A stretch of 64,000 nt of DNA from Gordonia insulae (lineage in GTDB: Bacteria; Actinomycetota; Actinomycetes; Mycobacteriales; Mycobacteriaceae). Both the position numbers and the translations under genes were made by a program. Positions 26,493 to 35,433 of the stretch are shown in pieces; position 1 is the first letter of the stretch, and every line of letters starts with the position of its first letter. Under the pieces are notes generated by a model, which worked only from the letters and a program-made list of their open reading frames with translations, did not search any database and had not been told where the DNA came from. The DNA lies in the NCBI RefSeq assembly GCF_003855095.1, contig NZ_CP033972.1, forward strand, positions 3,348,001-3,412,000, in the 5' to 3' direction.

Positions 26493-27257
26493 CTACCCGA
26501 GGCGCTTCGTCAGGTTGTGCGCCTCGTCCATCAACAGACGCCCGAGGCGCGGTAGACGCTCCCGGCCGAACCGGGTCTGTACGCCGGTGATGCTCAACGC
26601 CCACAACGGGTTTCCCGCGCTGTCGAATACGGCCGCGCCGAGACCCCAGCTCCCCTCGACGATCAGCCCGGGATTCTCCGCGTATCCGGTCCGGCGGGTT
26701 CGCGCGATGCGCCTACGGATTCCCGCCCCGTCATGGGGATCGCGCCAGGTCGGTTCCGGCGTGATCGCGGCGATCACGCGGTCCTGCTCCTCCTTCGGCA
26801 GATGCGCGAGTATCGCGAGACCTGCCGATGCCACGCCGAGGGGAAATCGGGTGCCCACCTGCAGCACGTGGGAACGCAGCGGGAAGCTGCCCTCCTCGGT
26901 TGCGACGCACACCGTCTCATCTCCCTGCCGGGTCGACAAGTAGGCGCTCTCCCCGGTCTCGCGCGCCACGCTCACCAGCGAATCGCGTGCCAGTTCGACG
27001 ATGTCGTATCGCGTCGCGGCCACGGTACCGAGCAGGTAGATCTGCGACCCGAGGTGCCAACGTCCGTTCCGGACATCCCGGTCGATCAGTCCCGCCTCCG
27101 CCATGTCGGCGAGCAGCCGATGGGTGGTCGCCCGTGGCAGCGACGCCTCGCGGGCCAGCACGCTGGTCGTCGACCCATCGGGTTCGTGCCTGCTCAGCGC
27201 GGTCAGCACCGCAGAGGCACGGGCGATGACGCCCGATGACGGCGCAGGCACATCCAT
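26493..27257 (-). CDS. IclR-family regulator
   Basis: This 254-residue protein starts at ATG 27257 (MDVPAPSSGVIARASAVLTA). It has the N-terminal winged helix (SLPRATTHRLLADMAEAGL) and the C-terminal GAF-like effector domain (GTRFPLGVASAGLAILAHLP and YAENPGLIVEGSWGLGAAVF). It is divergent from the CoA-transferase genes, and palindromes around 27290-27367 lie between the two starts. IclR proteins commonly control CoA-transferase and aromatic or ketone catabolic genes. The effector is unknown. Confidence 0.88.
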   Translation of the reverse strand: MDVPAPSSGVIARASAVLTALSRHEPDGSTTSVLAREASLPRATTHRLLADMAEAGLIDRDVRNGRWHLGSQIYLLGTVAATRYDIVELARDSLVSVARETGESAYLSTRQGDETVCVATEEGSFPLRSHVLQVGTRFPLGVASAGLAILAHLPKEEQDRVIAAITPEPTWRDPHDGAGIRRRIARTRRTGYAENPGLIVEGSWGLGAAVFDSAGNPLWALSITGVQTRFGRERLPRLGRLLMDEAHNLTKRLG

Positions 27258-27289
27258 GACGACATCGTAGGGCACTCGATCCCGCAATC

Positions 27290-27367
27290 GTCCACTATAT
27301 GGACGGATTCTCCCCGTCTGGTCCGGATAGTGAGCACTTTCGATCGCCGAGTGACTGCTATCTGGAC
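27290..27367. promoter_or_regulatory. candidate IclR operators between divergent IclR and CoA-transferase genes
   Basis: GTCCA-CTATA-TGGAC (27290-27304) is a perfect interrupted palindrome. GTCCGGATAG (27321-27330) and CTATCTGGAC (27358-27367) form a 9-of-10 inverted repeat and share the CTAT-TGGAC half-site. These sites lie 33-110 bp upstream of the IclR start. Confidence 0.5.
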
Positions 27368-27390
27368 GCTGTCCGTCCGTCTGGCATTGG

Positions 27391-28176
27391 ATGGCCGACA
27401 TGGTCAGCAAGGTATGTGCAACGGCATCGATCGGCGTCGGTGATCTGAGTTCGGGAATGTCGATGGTGGTCGGCGGCTTCGGGTTGTGCGGTGTTCCCCA
27501 CGCATTGATCACCGCGGTCGAGGAACTGGGTATCGACGAGTTGGAGGTGTACTCCAACAACTGCGGGGTGGACGACTACGGTCTCGGAATCCTGCTGTCG
27601 GCGCGGCGGATTCGCCGGGTCACCGCGTCCTACGTCGGAGAGAACAAGGAGTTCGCCCGGCAGTATCTGGCAGGCGAGCTCGAGGTCGAACTGACCCCGC
27701 AGGGCACCCTGGCGGAACGGATGCGGGCCGGCGGGGTCGGCATCCCCGCCTTCTACACACCCGCGGGAGTGGGCACGCCCGTCGCGGATGGGGGCATGCC
27801 CTGGCGGTACGCGCCGGACGGCACACCGGCGATCCTGTCGCCGGCCAAGGAGACACGCGAGTTCGGTGGGCGTCGTTACGTCCTCGAGGAGGCCATCTCC
27901 GCCGACGTCGCGCTGGTGCGCGCCGACATCGGGGACACCGAAGGCAACCTCGTGTTCGACCAGTCGGCACTGAACTTCAATCCGCTCGCCGCGATGTCGG
28001 GGCGACTGACCATCGCCGAGGTGGGCACCCTCGTGGAGCCGGGCCGGATCGACCCCGCGTCCGTGCATCTCCCGGGGATCTTCGTCGACCGCATCGTGCA
28101 GACCGGCGCCCAAGAGGGGCGCATCGAGAAACGCACCACCAGGACCACCGAAACCACCGAGAGGACTGCACCATGA
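27391..28176 (+). CDS. scoA: succinyl-CoA:3-ketoacid CoA-transferase subunit A
   Basis: This 261-residue alpha subunit starts at ATG 27391 or ATG 27400. The signatures [48 protein letters not shown] and [13 protein letters not shown] match ScoA more closely than PcaI. Together with ScoB it moves CoA from succinyl-CoA to a 3-ketoacid. The C-terminal Thr/Arg tail is longer than usual and rich in TTRTTETTE. No good ribosome-binding site is visible. It overlaps scoB by 4 nt and is divergent from the IclR gene. Confidence 0.9.
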   Translation: MADMVSKVCATASIGVGDLSSGMSMVVGGFGLCGVPHALITAVEELGIDELEVYSNNCGVDDYGLGILLSARRIRRVTASYVGENKEFARQYLAGELEVELTPQGTLAERMRAGGVGIPAFYTPAGVGTPVADGGMPWRYAPDGTPAILSPAKETREFGGRRYVLEEAISADVALVRADIGDTEGNLVFDQSALNFNPLAAMSGRLTIAEVGTLVEPGRIDPASVHLPGIFVDRIVQTGAQEGRIEKRTTRTTETTERTAP

Positions 28177-28823
28177 CGTCGACCGGGTGGACCCGTCCGG
28201 AGATGGCAGCCCGTGCGGGCGCCGAACTCGCCGACGGCTCATACGTCAACCTCGGCATCGGGCTGCCGACGCTGATCCCCGACCACCTCCCGGAGGGGGT
28301 GCGGGTGACCCTGCATTCCGAGAACGGCATCCTGGGCACCGGCCCCTACCCGGCCGAGGACGCCGTGGACGCCAACCTGATCAATGCGGGCAAGGAGACG
28401 GTCACGGTCAGGAACGGTGCGAGCTTCTTCGATTCGTCACTCTCCTTCGGGATGATCCGCGGTGGTCGCATCGACACCGCCGTACTCGGCGCGATGCAGG
28501 TGTCACGCACGGGGGACCTGGCGAACTGGATGGTGCCCGGAGCGATGGTCAAGGGTATGGGCGGTGCGATGGATCTCGTGCACGGCGCACGACGCGTGAT
28601 CGTCCTGATGGAGCACTCTGATCGCGCCGGGAACCCGAAGATCCTGGAGGAATGCACCCTGCCGCTGACCGGCCGGGGCGTGGTGCACCGGATCATCACC
28701 AACCTGGCGGTGATCGACGTCGACGACACCGACGGACCCATCCTGCGTGAGCTCGCCCCGGGCATCAGCATCGAGACCGTCCGTGCGGCCACCGGTACGG
28801 ACCTGATCGACGCGATCGGGTGA
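28173..28823 (+). CDS. scoB: succinyl-CoA:3-ketoacid CoA-transferase subunit B
   Basis: This 216-residue beta subunit starts at ATG 28173, overlapping the scoA stop (ATGA). The catalytic glutamate that forms the glutamyl-CoA intermediate is in SENGILG, with [13 protein letters not shown] before it and [12 protein letters not shown] after it. It pairs with ScoA. Its place in the island suggests activation of a 3-keto acid, formed after ring or chain cleavage, for thiolysis by the nearby thiolase. Confidence 0.92.
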   Translation: MTSTGWTRPEMAARAGAELADGSYVNLGIGLPTLIPDHLPEGVRVTLHSENGILGTGPYPAEDAVDANLINAGKETVTVRNGASFFDSSLSFGMIRGGRIDTAVLGAMQVSRTGDLANWMVPGAMVKGMGGAMDLVHGARRVIVLMEHSDRAGNPKILEECTLPLTGRGVVHRIITNLAVIDVDDTDGPILRELAPGISIETVRAATGTDLIDAIG

Positions 28824-28849
28824 GTGCACTGGTCGGAGTGCCCCGGAGG

Positions 28850-30502
28850 TCACCCTCGAAGCTTGCGCCGCAACAGCTTCCCGGTTGCCGACCGCGGTAG
28901 CGAGGCAACGAGTTCCACCTCGCGCGGGTACTTGTACGCCGCCATCCTGGCACGGCAGTACGCGACCAGTTCGGGTTCGGTCACGGCACCGTCGGTACGC
29001 AACACCACGTAGGCCTTGGCCGATTCGCCGCGATAGTCGTCCGGAATGCCCACCACGGCCGCCTCCTCCACATCGGGGTGACGCATGAGGATCAGCTCCA
29101 CCTCGTGGGGCCAGATCTTGTACCCGGACGCGTTGATCACGTCCTTGCTGCGGTCGACGACGTAGAACCAGCCGTCGGCATCCATGAATCCGATATCGCC
29201 CGTGCGGAGTTCGCCGCCGGACAGCGCCGTGGCCGTCGCCTCCGGATCGTTCCAGTAGCCGGGGATGACCTGGGGACCGCTGGTGATCAACTCGCCTATC
29301 GCCCCGACGGGCAGGTCACCCCCGTCGTCGTCGACCACACGGACCACCGTGTCGGACACCGGAATCCCCACGGACAGGACACCGGTCTCGGCATCGACGG
29401 GCGCACGCAACCCGGGCGGCACGATGTGCGATGGCGACGTCGTCTCGGTCTGGCCGTAGATGTTGTACACATAGCCGCCGAGCGCTTCCTCGAGTCTGTC
29501 CGCCACAACGGGTTCGATCGGCGCCCCACCCGAGTACCGGAGCCGTAACGGTCGCATCTCCGTCGGGGTGGTGTCCGATTCGTCGGCGAGCCCGAGGTAG
29601 GCGGTGATGGCGGCGACGGAGAACGCCGGCGACCGTTCCCGGATCGCAGCGGCCACCACGCCCGGATGAATCCGGTGTGTGAGCACGACCGCCGACCGCA
29701 GCAGCATGCCGAGGGTCACCGCACCGACGAGGCCGGTCACGTGAAAGATCGGGGCGAGCGCGAGGACGGGCTCGCCCGGGCTCAACCCGGTCCAATCACG
29801 ATACGTCTGGGTGTTGAAGGTCAGGTTCGCGTGACTGATCTGCGCGCTCTTCGGGAATCCGGTGGTACCGGACGTCCCCAACAGCACGGCGACATCGCCG
29901 GGGCCGACGGGCCGGCGCCCCGGCATGCCCCGATGGGCACCCACCAGCGACACGAGATCGATGGTGTCGGGTGGGCGCCGCCGGGTCGTCCCGGCGAAGG
30001 CGCGAGGGTCGTCGCGGGTCTGCCAGTCGAGAGACGATGACGTGACCACGATCGGCACCGCGATATCGGTTTCGGACGCCAAGATGTCGCGGACGACATC
30101 CTCGTACAGGTCGTCGAGCGCGAGCAACGCCGTCGGGGTGTGCTGCCGCAGGAACCAGACCACCTCGTCGGCCTTGCTCATCGGACTCATCGCGGTGGGC
30201 ACTCCCCCGACCTTCCACCCCGCCACGAGTCCCACGACGAAGGCCGGGTCGTTCTGCACGCACAGGGCGATCCGGTCCCCGGCCCGGAACCCTCGGGCGA
30301 TCAGCAGGGCGGCGACGGCATCCGATGCATGATCGAGCTCGGCCCACGTGAGAGTCGCATCGAAATAGTGGATCGCGGGATCCTCCGGTGCCGCTGCCAC
30401 CGCTGCGTCGAACATGTCCATCGCCGTGCCGAACTCCACGCGCTGATGCGCCGGCCGACCGCCGTAGTGCGCCAGCCAGGGGCGGTCGTCGTAGGCACTC
30501 AC
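28850..30502 (-). CDS. acyl-CoA ligase (AMP-binding), paralogue 1
   Basis: This 550-residue enzyme starts at GTG 30502. The ATP P-loop is LLGTSGTTGFPKS, the adenylate-binding motif YGQTETTSPSH, the hinge motif FMDADGWFYVVDRSKDVINASG and the C-terminal lysine lies in SATGKLLRRKL. It forms acyl-CoA from a carboxylic acid, ATP and CoA through an acyl-AMP. It is divergent from the XRE-TetR regulator across 32 bp and is a paralogue of 32479-34140. Its substrate is unknown. A TACACT element sits 6 nt upstream of the GTG, so the transcript may be leaderless. Confidence 0.9.
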   Translation of the reverse strand: MSAYDDRPWLAHYGGRPAHQRVEFGTAMDMFDAAVAAAPEDPAIHYFDATLTWAELDHASDAVAALLIARGFRAGDRIALCVQNDPAFVVGLVAGWKVGGVPTAMSPMSKADEVVWFLRQHTPTALLALDDLYEDVVRDILASETDIAVPIVVTSSSLDWQTRDDPRAFAGTTRRRPPDTIDLVSLVGAHRGMPGRRPVGPGDVAVLLGTSGTTGFPKSAQISHANLTFNTQTYRDWTGLSPGEPVLALAPIFHVTGLVGAVTLGMLLRSAVVLTHRIHPGVVAAAIRERSPAFSVAAITAYLGLADESDTTPTEMRPLRLRYSGGAPIEPVVADRLEEALGGYVYNIYGQTETTSPSHIVPPGLRAPVDAETGVLSVGIPVSDTVVRVVDDDGGDLPVGAIGELITSGPQVIPGYWNDPEATATALSGGELRTGDIGFMDADGWFYVVDRSKDVINASGYKIWPHEVELILMRHPDVEEAAVVGIPDDYRGESAKAYVVLRTDGAVTEPELVAYCRARMAAYKYPREVELVASLPRSATGKLLRRKLRG

Positions 30503-30508
30503 GGCTGC

Positions 30509-30544
30509 AGTGTACGACGGCTACTGTGTTCAGCATGGCTGAAC
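30509..30544. promoter_or_regulatory. compact divergent promoters with GTTCAGC-N3-GCTGAAC operator (site 1)
   Basis: The perfect palindrome GTTCAGC-ATG-GCTGAAC (30528-30544) contains the regulator's own start codon. TACTGT (30522-30527) is 7 nt upstream of that ATG on the plus strand, and TACACT (30514-30509, minus strand) is 6 nt from the ligase GTG. Both therefore look leaderless and would be blocked by one bound repressor. Confidence 0.6.
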
Positions 30545-31374
30545 TCAACGCGACCGGCGCCGCCGTCCGCGAGACCCGGGTGCGGTCGGGTCGCACCCTG
30601 CGCGCACTGGCCTCGGCCATCGGGGTGAGCGTCGGGACGATGAGTGCCATAGAGAACGGCAAGGTCGCACTCACCATCGACCGGCTGAACGAGATCGCAC
30701 GGCATCTCGACGTCGCGCCGGCGGATCTGCTCACGCCTCGGCCACCGCACGAGCCCGCCCGCACCGCGCCGGTCACCGACGACGACTGGCGCCATTTCAC
30801 CGACCTCGACCTCGACCCGGCGTTGCGCGCGGCGGTCGAGGTGTTCATCGACCTCGGCTACCACGGCGCCACCATGCGGCTCGTGGCGACGGCCGCCGAC
30901 AGCAGCGTCGCCGGGATCTACCACTACCACCGGAGCAAGCAGCACCTGCTGGCCACGTTGATGACATCGACCATGGAAGACATCGAATGGCGGGTCACAG
31001 CGGCCGACGCCGAGGGACGACGCCCGGCCGAGCGGTTCGCCCTGATGGTGGAGGCGCTCGCGCTGTGCCACGCCATGCGGCGCGATCTCGCCTTCATCAC
31101 CGCCACCGAGATGCGCAGCCTGGAGGAGCCCGACCGGGGCCGCATCATCGCGGCACGCCGGCGGTTGCAGGGCCGCCTCGACGACGCCGCGGAGAGCGCG
31201 ACCGAGGACGGCTCGTTCGCCACGACCAATCCACGCAGCACCGCACGCGCGGTCGCGACCATGTGTATGGCGTTGCCGTACTGGTTCTCGTCGACGGGAC
31301 CCATGAGTCCCACCGACGTCGCCCGTGAGTACGCCGACCACGCCCTGGCGATGATGCATGTTCAGCCAAGCTGA
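30535..31374 (+). CDS. XRE-TetR fusion transcriptional regulator
   Basis: This 279-residue protein combines two DNA-binding domains. Residues about 9-64 form an XRE/Cro-type HTH (SGRTLRALASAIGVSVGTMS AIENGK region). Residues about 92-140 form a TetR HTH (IDLGYHGATMRLVATAADSS then VAGIYHYHRSKQHLL), followed by a helical ligand domain. Short-chain-fatty-acid regulators with XRE domains and TetR regulators of beta-oxidation are both known, but this tandem form is less common. Identical palindromes overlap its start codon and its stop codon, so strong autoregulation and control of both flanking operons are likely. Confidence 0.88.
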   Translation: MAELNATGAAVRETRVRSGRTLRALASAIGVSVGTMSAIENGKVALTIDRLNEIARHLDVAPADLLTPRPPHEPARTAPVTDDDWRHFTDLDLDPALRAAVEVFIDLGYHGATMRLVATAADSSVAGIYHYHRSKQHLLATLMTSTMEDIEWRVTAADAEGRRPAERFALMVEALALCHAMRRDLAFITATEMRSLEEPDRGRIIAARRRLQGRLDDAAESATEDGSFATTNPRSTARAVATMCMALPYWFSSTGPMSPTDVAREYADHALAMMHVQPS

Positions 31375-31376
31375 AC
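31360..31376. promoter_or_regulatory. second GTTCAGC-N3-GCTGAAC operator (site 2)
   Basis: GTTCAGC-CAA-GCTGAAC has the same 7-bp arms and 3-bp spacing as site 1. It overlaps the regulator's TGA stop and lies about 50 bp upstream of a candidate -35 element for the downstream operon. Confidence 0.6.
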
Positions 31377-31422
31377 CGGAAAACCTGGGCACGTCAACGG
31401 CATTCGGGTTCTGTGCAACCCC

Positions 31423-31494
31423 TTGACGGACGCGGTCAGACCTGTGATTCTCATCTCACTGAACATTCCGAACGTTCGCTCGGAATCGTTCAGT
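31423..31494 (+). promoter_or_regulatory. promoter and nested palindromes upstream of the cyclase-ligase operon
   Basis: TTGACG (31423-31428), 17 nt, then GATTCT (31446-31451, extended by TGT) looks like a sigma-70-type promoter. Just downstream, 31458-31494 is a nested inverted repeat: outer arms ACTGAAC/GTTCAGT, middle arms ATTCCGA/TCGGAAT and a GAACGTTC centre. The outer arms match the half-site GTTCAG of sites 1 and 2. This is where a repressor would block transcription start. Confidence 0.5.
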
Positions 31495-31525
31495 TCCCGT
31501 CATCGACTCATTGGAGAGGCGCCCC

Positions 31526-32482
31526 ATGACCACTGCACCCGATCTCACCGAACTCCTGGCCGATTCCCCGACCAACTGGGGCAAATGGGGAGCCGACGAC
31601 GAGGTCGGCAGCCTCAACTATCTGACCGCCGAGCAGGTCCTCGCCGGCGTCGGACTGATCAAGAAGGGCGAACTGTTCACCCTGCAGCGACTCATCGGCG
31701 ATCCCAACGGAGACCCGGTGTGGCCGGGGCGCAGTCCGGCCACCCGCGAGATGATCTTCGACGAGTCGCACTGGGACGAGGGTGGCGACGGGCCGGCGTT
31801 CCCCGGCGGTCTGCATTACGCCGACGACAAGATCAACGCGTTTCTGCAGGGTTCGACGCAGTACGACGCCCTGGGCCACGTCTGGTACGACGGCCAGATC
31901 TACAACGGCTACGACGCCCGCACCACCGTCGGCGGGTTGGATAAGGCCAGCGTCGAGCCCATCGCCCAACGCGGCGTCGCCGGCCGCGCCGTGCTCCTGG
32001 ACATGGCTCGCCACCTCGGTGTCGCCCATCTCGAGGCCCGACGGACCTTCGACCACACCGACCTCGAGAAGTGCGCCGCCGCACAGGGAATCGAGATCAA
32101 GCCGCGTGACATCCTGCTGATCCGCACCAACCACCTCGACCTGTTCTTCGAGGACGAGGCGGCGTTCTACGGCGACTTCTGCGAGCCCGGCCTGGTGTAC
32201 TCGGCCGAACTGGTGAAGTGGTTCCAGGACAAGGAGATCCCGAACCTCGTCACCGACACGATCGCGAACGAGGTCACCACCGACCCGCACTCGGGTGTGG
32301 CCCTCGTGCTGCACAACGCCCTGATGCGCAACCTTGGCATCGCCTTCACCGAGATCTGCGACCTGGAGAAGCTCGCCGAGGACTGCGCCGGCGACGGTGT
32401 GTACGAGTTCTTCTATGTCGCGGCCCCGCTGAAGATCCACCGCGCCACCGGCGCCCCGGTGAACCCGGTGGTGATCAAGTGA
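31526..32482 (+). CDS. cyclase-family (kynurenine formamidase-like) metal hydrolase
   Basis: This 318-residue protein starts at ATG 31526 behind GGAGAGG. It has the fold of the cyclase family (PF04199): QYDALGHVWYDG near 115, LLDMARHLG, ILLIRTNH, and metal-binding His/Asp residues spread through the sequence. Members hydrolyse formyl-kynurenine, isatin or related amide and lactone bonds with a divalent metal. The substrate is unknown; it should act before the coupled acyl-CoA ligase. Its stop overlaps the ligase start (GTGA). Confidence 0.8.
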   Translation: MTTAPDLTELLADSPTNWGKWGADDEVGSLNYLTAEQVLAGVGLIKKGELFTLQRLIGDPNGDPVWPGRSPATREMIFDESHWDEGGDGPAFPGGLHYADDKINAFLQGSTQYDALGHVWYDGQIYNGYDARTTVGGLDKASVEPIAQRGVAGRAVLLDMARHLGVAHLEARRTFDHTDLEKCAAAQGIEIKPRDILLIRTNHLDLFFEDEAAFYGDFCEPGLVYSAELVKWFQDKEIPNLVTDTIANEVTTDPHSGVALVLHNALMRNLGIAFTEICDLEKLAEDCAGDGVYEFFYVAAPLKIHRATGAPVNPVVIK

Positions 32483-34140
32483 CCTACGCCGATCGGCCGT
32501 GGCTGGCCCGCTACCCGGCGGGCAGCCCGGCCGACCTCGAGGTCGAGTACGCCACGGCTCTCGACATCTTCGACGCGGCCGTCGCGGCGGAACCGGATTC
32601 CGCCTTCCTGCACTACTTCGACGCGACATTGACCTTCGCCGAGGTGAACTCGGCCGCGGATGCGTTGGCCGCCAGGCTGATCGCCGAGGGGTTCGGCAGC
32701 GGTGATCGGCTCGCGGTCTACGTCCAGAACAACCCGGCGTTCGTGATCGGCATCGTCGCGGCGTGGAAGGCCGGCGGCATCGCGGTCGCGATCAACCCGA
32801 TGAACAAGCAGCGTGAGCTCACCTACATGCTGATCGACTCCGGCGCAACGGCATTGCTGACCCTCGACGACCTCTATGTCGACGTCGCCGAGCCCACGAT
32901 CGCCACGGGGTCGACCGCGGTGCGAACCGTGTTCACGTCCTCTCCGCTGGATTTCCAGACCCGCGACGACCCGCGGTTGTTCGACGGTCTGCGACGACGG
33001 CGCCTGCCCGGGACCAACGATCTGGTGGAGATCATCGACAACTTCGACGGCTCGCCGGCACGGACACCCACGCTCTCGGCCGATGACACCGCGGTGCTCA
33101 CCTACACATCCGGCACAACCGGAGAACCGAAGGGGGCGATGAACACTCACGGCAATCTGGCGTTCAACGCACAAACCTACCGCGACTGGACCGGGCTCAA
33201 ACCCGGCGACGGTGTGCTCGGCGTGGCACCGCTGTTCCACATCACCGGTCTGGTCGGCCACGTGATGACCGCCATGCTGGCGCGGGCGCCGTTGACACTG
33301 ACGCATCGGTTTGCCCCGGACGTCACCCTCGACGCGATCCGGGAGCGGCGACCGGTGTTCACGGTTGCGGCGATCACCGCCTTCAACGCGCTGTCCGCGG
33401 CGCCCGGGGCCACCCCGGCGGACTTCGAGTCTCTGCGCATCCTGTACTCGGGCGGCGCGCCCATCGCGCCCGCGATGGCCGACCGTCTCGAGCAGGTCTT
33501 CGGCGCCTACATCCACAACATCTACGGCCTGACCGAGACGTCGTCGCCCTCGCACGGGGTTCCGCTCGGGGTGCGGGCGCCGGTCGACCCGACCTCCGGG
33601 GCGTTGTCGGTGGGGGTCCCGGTGTTCAACACGATCGTGCGGGTCGTCGGCGAGGACGGCGACGATGTCCCCGTCGGCGAGGTCGGCGAGTTCGTCACCT
33701 CGGGACCGCAGGTGATCAAGGGGTACTGGAACAAACCGGACAAGACGGCCGAGTCCCTCCCCGGCGGTGCGCTGCGGACCGGCGACGTCGGCTTCATGGA
33801 CGCCGACGGCTGGTTCTACGTCGTCGACCGCAAGAAGGACATGATCAACGCGTCCGGGTACAAGGTGTGGCCGCGTGAGGTGGAGGACGTGCTCTACACG
33901 CATCCCGCAGTCCGTGAGGCAGCCGTCGTCGGCGTGCCGGACGAGTATCGCGGCGAGACGGTGAAGGCCTACGTGTCGCTGCACAGCGGCGCCACGGTGG
34001 AACCCGCCGAACTGGTCGAGTTCTGCAAAGAGCAGATGGCGGCGTACAAGTATCCGCGTTCCGTCGAGATCGTCGGTGAACTGCCCAAGACCGTCACCGG
34101 GAAGATCCTGCGCCGGGAGCTGCGGCAGCCGGCCACATGA
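32479..34140 (+). CDS. acyl-CoA ligase (AMP-binding), paralogue 2
   Basis: This 553-residue ligase starts at GTG 32479, overlapping the cyclase stop. It has YTSGTTGEPKG, YGLTETSSPSHG, the hinge motif FMDADGWFYVVDRKKDMINASG and TVTGKILRREL. It shares distinctive N-terminal text (DRPWLARY, DIFDAAVAA, HYFDATLTF) and length with 28850-30502, so the two are paralogues on either side of the regulator. Cyclase plus ligase suggests ring opening to an acid and its activation to CoA. The operon ends at the hairpin at 34160. Confidence 0.9.
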   Translation: MTYADRPWLARYPAGSPADLEVEYATALDIFDAAVAAEPDSAFLHYFDATLTFAEVNSAADALAARLIAEGFGSGDRLAVYVQNNPAFVIGIVAAWKAGGIAVAINPMNKQRELTYMLIDSGATALLTLDDLYVDVAEPTIATGSTAVRTVFTSSPLDFQTRDDPRLFDGLRRRRLPGTNDLVEIIDNFDGSPARTPTLSADDTAVLTYTSGTTGEPKGAMNTHGNLAFNAQTYRDWTGLKPGDGVLGVAPLFHITGLVGHVMTAMLARAPLTLTHRFAPDVTLDAIRERRPVFTVAAITAFNALSAAPGATPADFESLRILYSGGAPIAPAMADRLEQVFGAYIHNIYGLTETSSPSHGVPLGVRAPVDPTSGALSVGVPVFNTIVRVVGEDGDDVPVGEVGEFVTSGPQVIKGYWNKPDKTAESLPGGALRTGDVGFMDADGWFYVVDRKKDMINASGYKVWPREVEDVLYTHPAVREAAVVGVPDEYRGETVKAYVSLHSGATVEPAELVEFCKEQMAAYKYPRSVEIVGELPKTVTGKILRRELRQPAT

Positions 34141-34159
34141 GAATCCGCTGATCCCGCTC

Positions 34160-34202
34160 CACCGGCGGATGCACCGAACTACGGTCGAGGCATCCGCCGG
34201 TG
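34160..34202 (+). terminator. perfect 13-bp-stem hairpin terminator
   Basis: CACCGGCGGATGC (34160-34172) and GCATCCGCCGGTG (34190-34202) pair perfectly around a 17-nt loop. It lies 20 bp after the ligase gene and should end that operon. No T-tract follows. Confidence 0.7.
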
Positions 34203-34241
34203 CAGTCGCGCGACGCACCGGCATGGCACCGAGGAGAACTC

Positions 34242-35381
34242 ATGGTCGACGTCCACGGCACCCACGACCCACGTTTCGCCGGTGTGCGTGACGCGTTGGC
34301 CGAGCAACTCGATTCCGGTGAGGAACTCGGTGCGGCCATCGCGGTCGACATCGACGGCGACCTCGTCGTGGACATCTGGGGTGGGCACCGGAACGCGGCA
34401 CGCACTCGGCCCTGGGAACGGGACACCATCGTCAACGTGTGGTCGACGACCAAGGAGATCACCGCCCTCGCGATCCTGATCCTGGTGGAACGGGGCCTCG
34501 TGGACCTGCACGCGCCGGTCTCGACGTACTGGCCCGAGTTCGCGCAGAACGGCAAGGCGGACATCGAGGTCCGTCACCTCATGGCACATACCTCCGGCGT
34601 GTCCGGATGGGATCAGCCGTTCTCCGTGCCCGACATGTACGACTGGGACAAGTCCGTCGAACACCTTGCCCGCCAGGCGCCGTGGTGGGAGCCGGGCACC
34701 GCGTCGGGGTATCACGCCCAGAATCAGGGACATCTGCTCGGCGAGATCGTCCGCCGGGTCACCGGCAGACACCTCAAGCAGTTCGTCGCCGACGAGATCG
34801 CCGCTCCGCTGGGTGTCGACCTGCAGATCGGCGCCGGACCCGAGGACGACGACCGGATCGCCGAGATCATCCCGCCACCACCGTTGGACCTCGATCTGAG
34901 CTCCGTGTCGCCGGATTCACCCATGGTCCGGACGTTCACCGGGCCCGCGGCGAGTGCCGCCGCAGCCAACACCATCGAATGGCGCCGCGCGGACATGGGT
35001 GCGTTGAACGGCCACACCAACGCCCGCGCGCTGGTGCGCACGATGTCGGCGATCTCTCGAGGTGGCGCCGTCGACGGTGTGAACCTGTTGTCGGACAAGA
35101 CCATCGATCACATCTTCGACGAACAGGCGCGTGGGGTGGACCTCGTCCTCGGCGTCCCACTGCGCTGGGGCATCGGCTTCGGGTTGCCCGAGCCCGCCAC
35201 GCTCCCCTACCTACCCGACGAGCGAATCTGCTTCTGGGGCGGCTGGGGCGGCTCGATGACCATCATGTTCCCGCTGCAGAAGATGACCATCTCCTACGTG
35301 ATGAACAGGATGGCACCGGGCATCATCGGGTCGGACCGTTCGGCCGCCTACAGCCGCGCCATCCTGGCGGCCGCCGGCTGA
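34242..35381 (+). CDS. beta-lactamase-family serine hydrolase (EstB-type esterase)
   Basis: This 379-residue protein starts at ATG 34242 behind GAGGAG. The class C-type active site is SxxK in NVWSTTKEI (Ser near 67) and YxN-like Tyr in SGYHAQNQG; the third motif (W/H-x-G) is near GWGGS. Such proteins are esterases, lactonases or D-amidases, not antibiotic-resistance enzymes. There is no signal peptide, so it is probably cytoplasmic. It begins a new transcription unit after the hairpin and is followed by a PhaC-like hydrolase gene. A lactone or ester of the island's pathway is a possible substrate. Confidence 0.83.
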   Translation: MVDVHGTHDPRFAGVRDALAEQLDSGEELGAAIAVDIDGDLVVDIWGGHRNAARTRPWERDTIVNVWSTTKEITALAILILVERGLVDLHAPVSTYWPEFAQNGKADIEVRHLMAHTSGVSGWDQPFSVPDMYDWDKSVEHLARQAPWWEPGTASGYHAQNQGHLLGEIVRRVTGRHLKQFVADEIAAPLGVDLQIGAGPEDDDRIAEIIPPPPLDLDLSSVSPDSPMVRTFTGPAASAAAANTIEWRRADMGALNGHTNARALVRTMSAISRGGAVDGVNLLSDKTIDHIFDEQARGVDLVLGVPLRWGIGFGLPEPATLPYLPDERICFWGGWGGSMTIMFPLQKMTISYVMNRMAPGIIGSDRSAAYSRAILAAAG

Positions 35382-35433
35382 ACGCAGGTCAGTAGGATTG
35401 CACCCCGTATCCACTCGTGATCGGAAGGTGCCC

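Noticed and set aside
23415..28823. Thiolase plus CoA-transferase as PcaF and PcaIJ of the protocatechuate pathway
   Set aside because: The transferase text matches ScoAB better than PcaIJ, the genes have their own IclR and TetR regulators, and the pca palindrome was not seen upstream of them.
32413..34224. Long minus-strand open frame (603 codons) opposite the second ligase gene
   Set aside because: It overlaps a ligase with full AMP-binding motifs and has no domain of its own.
34242..35381. Beta-lactamase antibiotic resistance gene
   Set aside because: No signal peptide; SxxK context and length fit EstB-type esterases of catabolic clusters.
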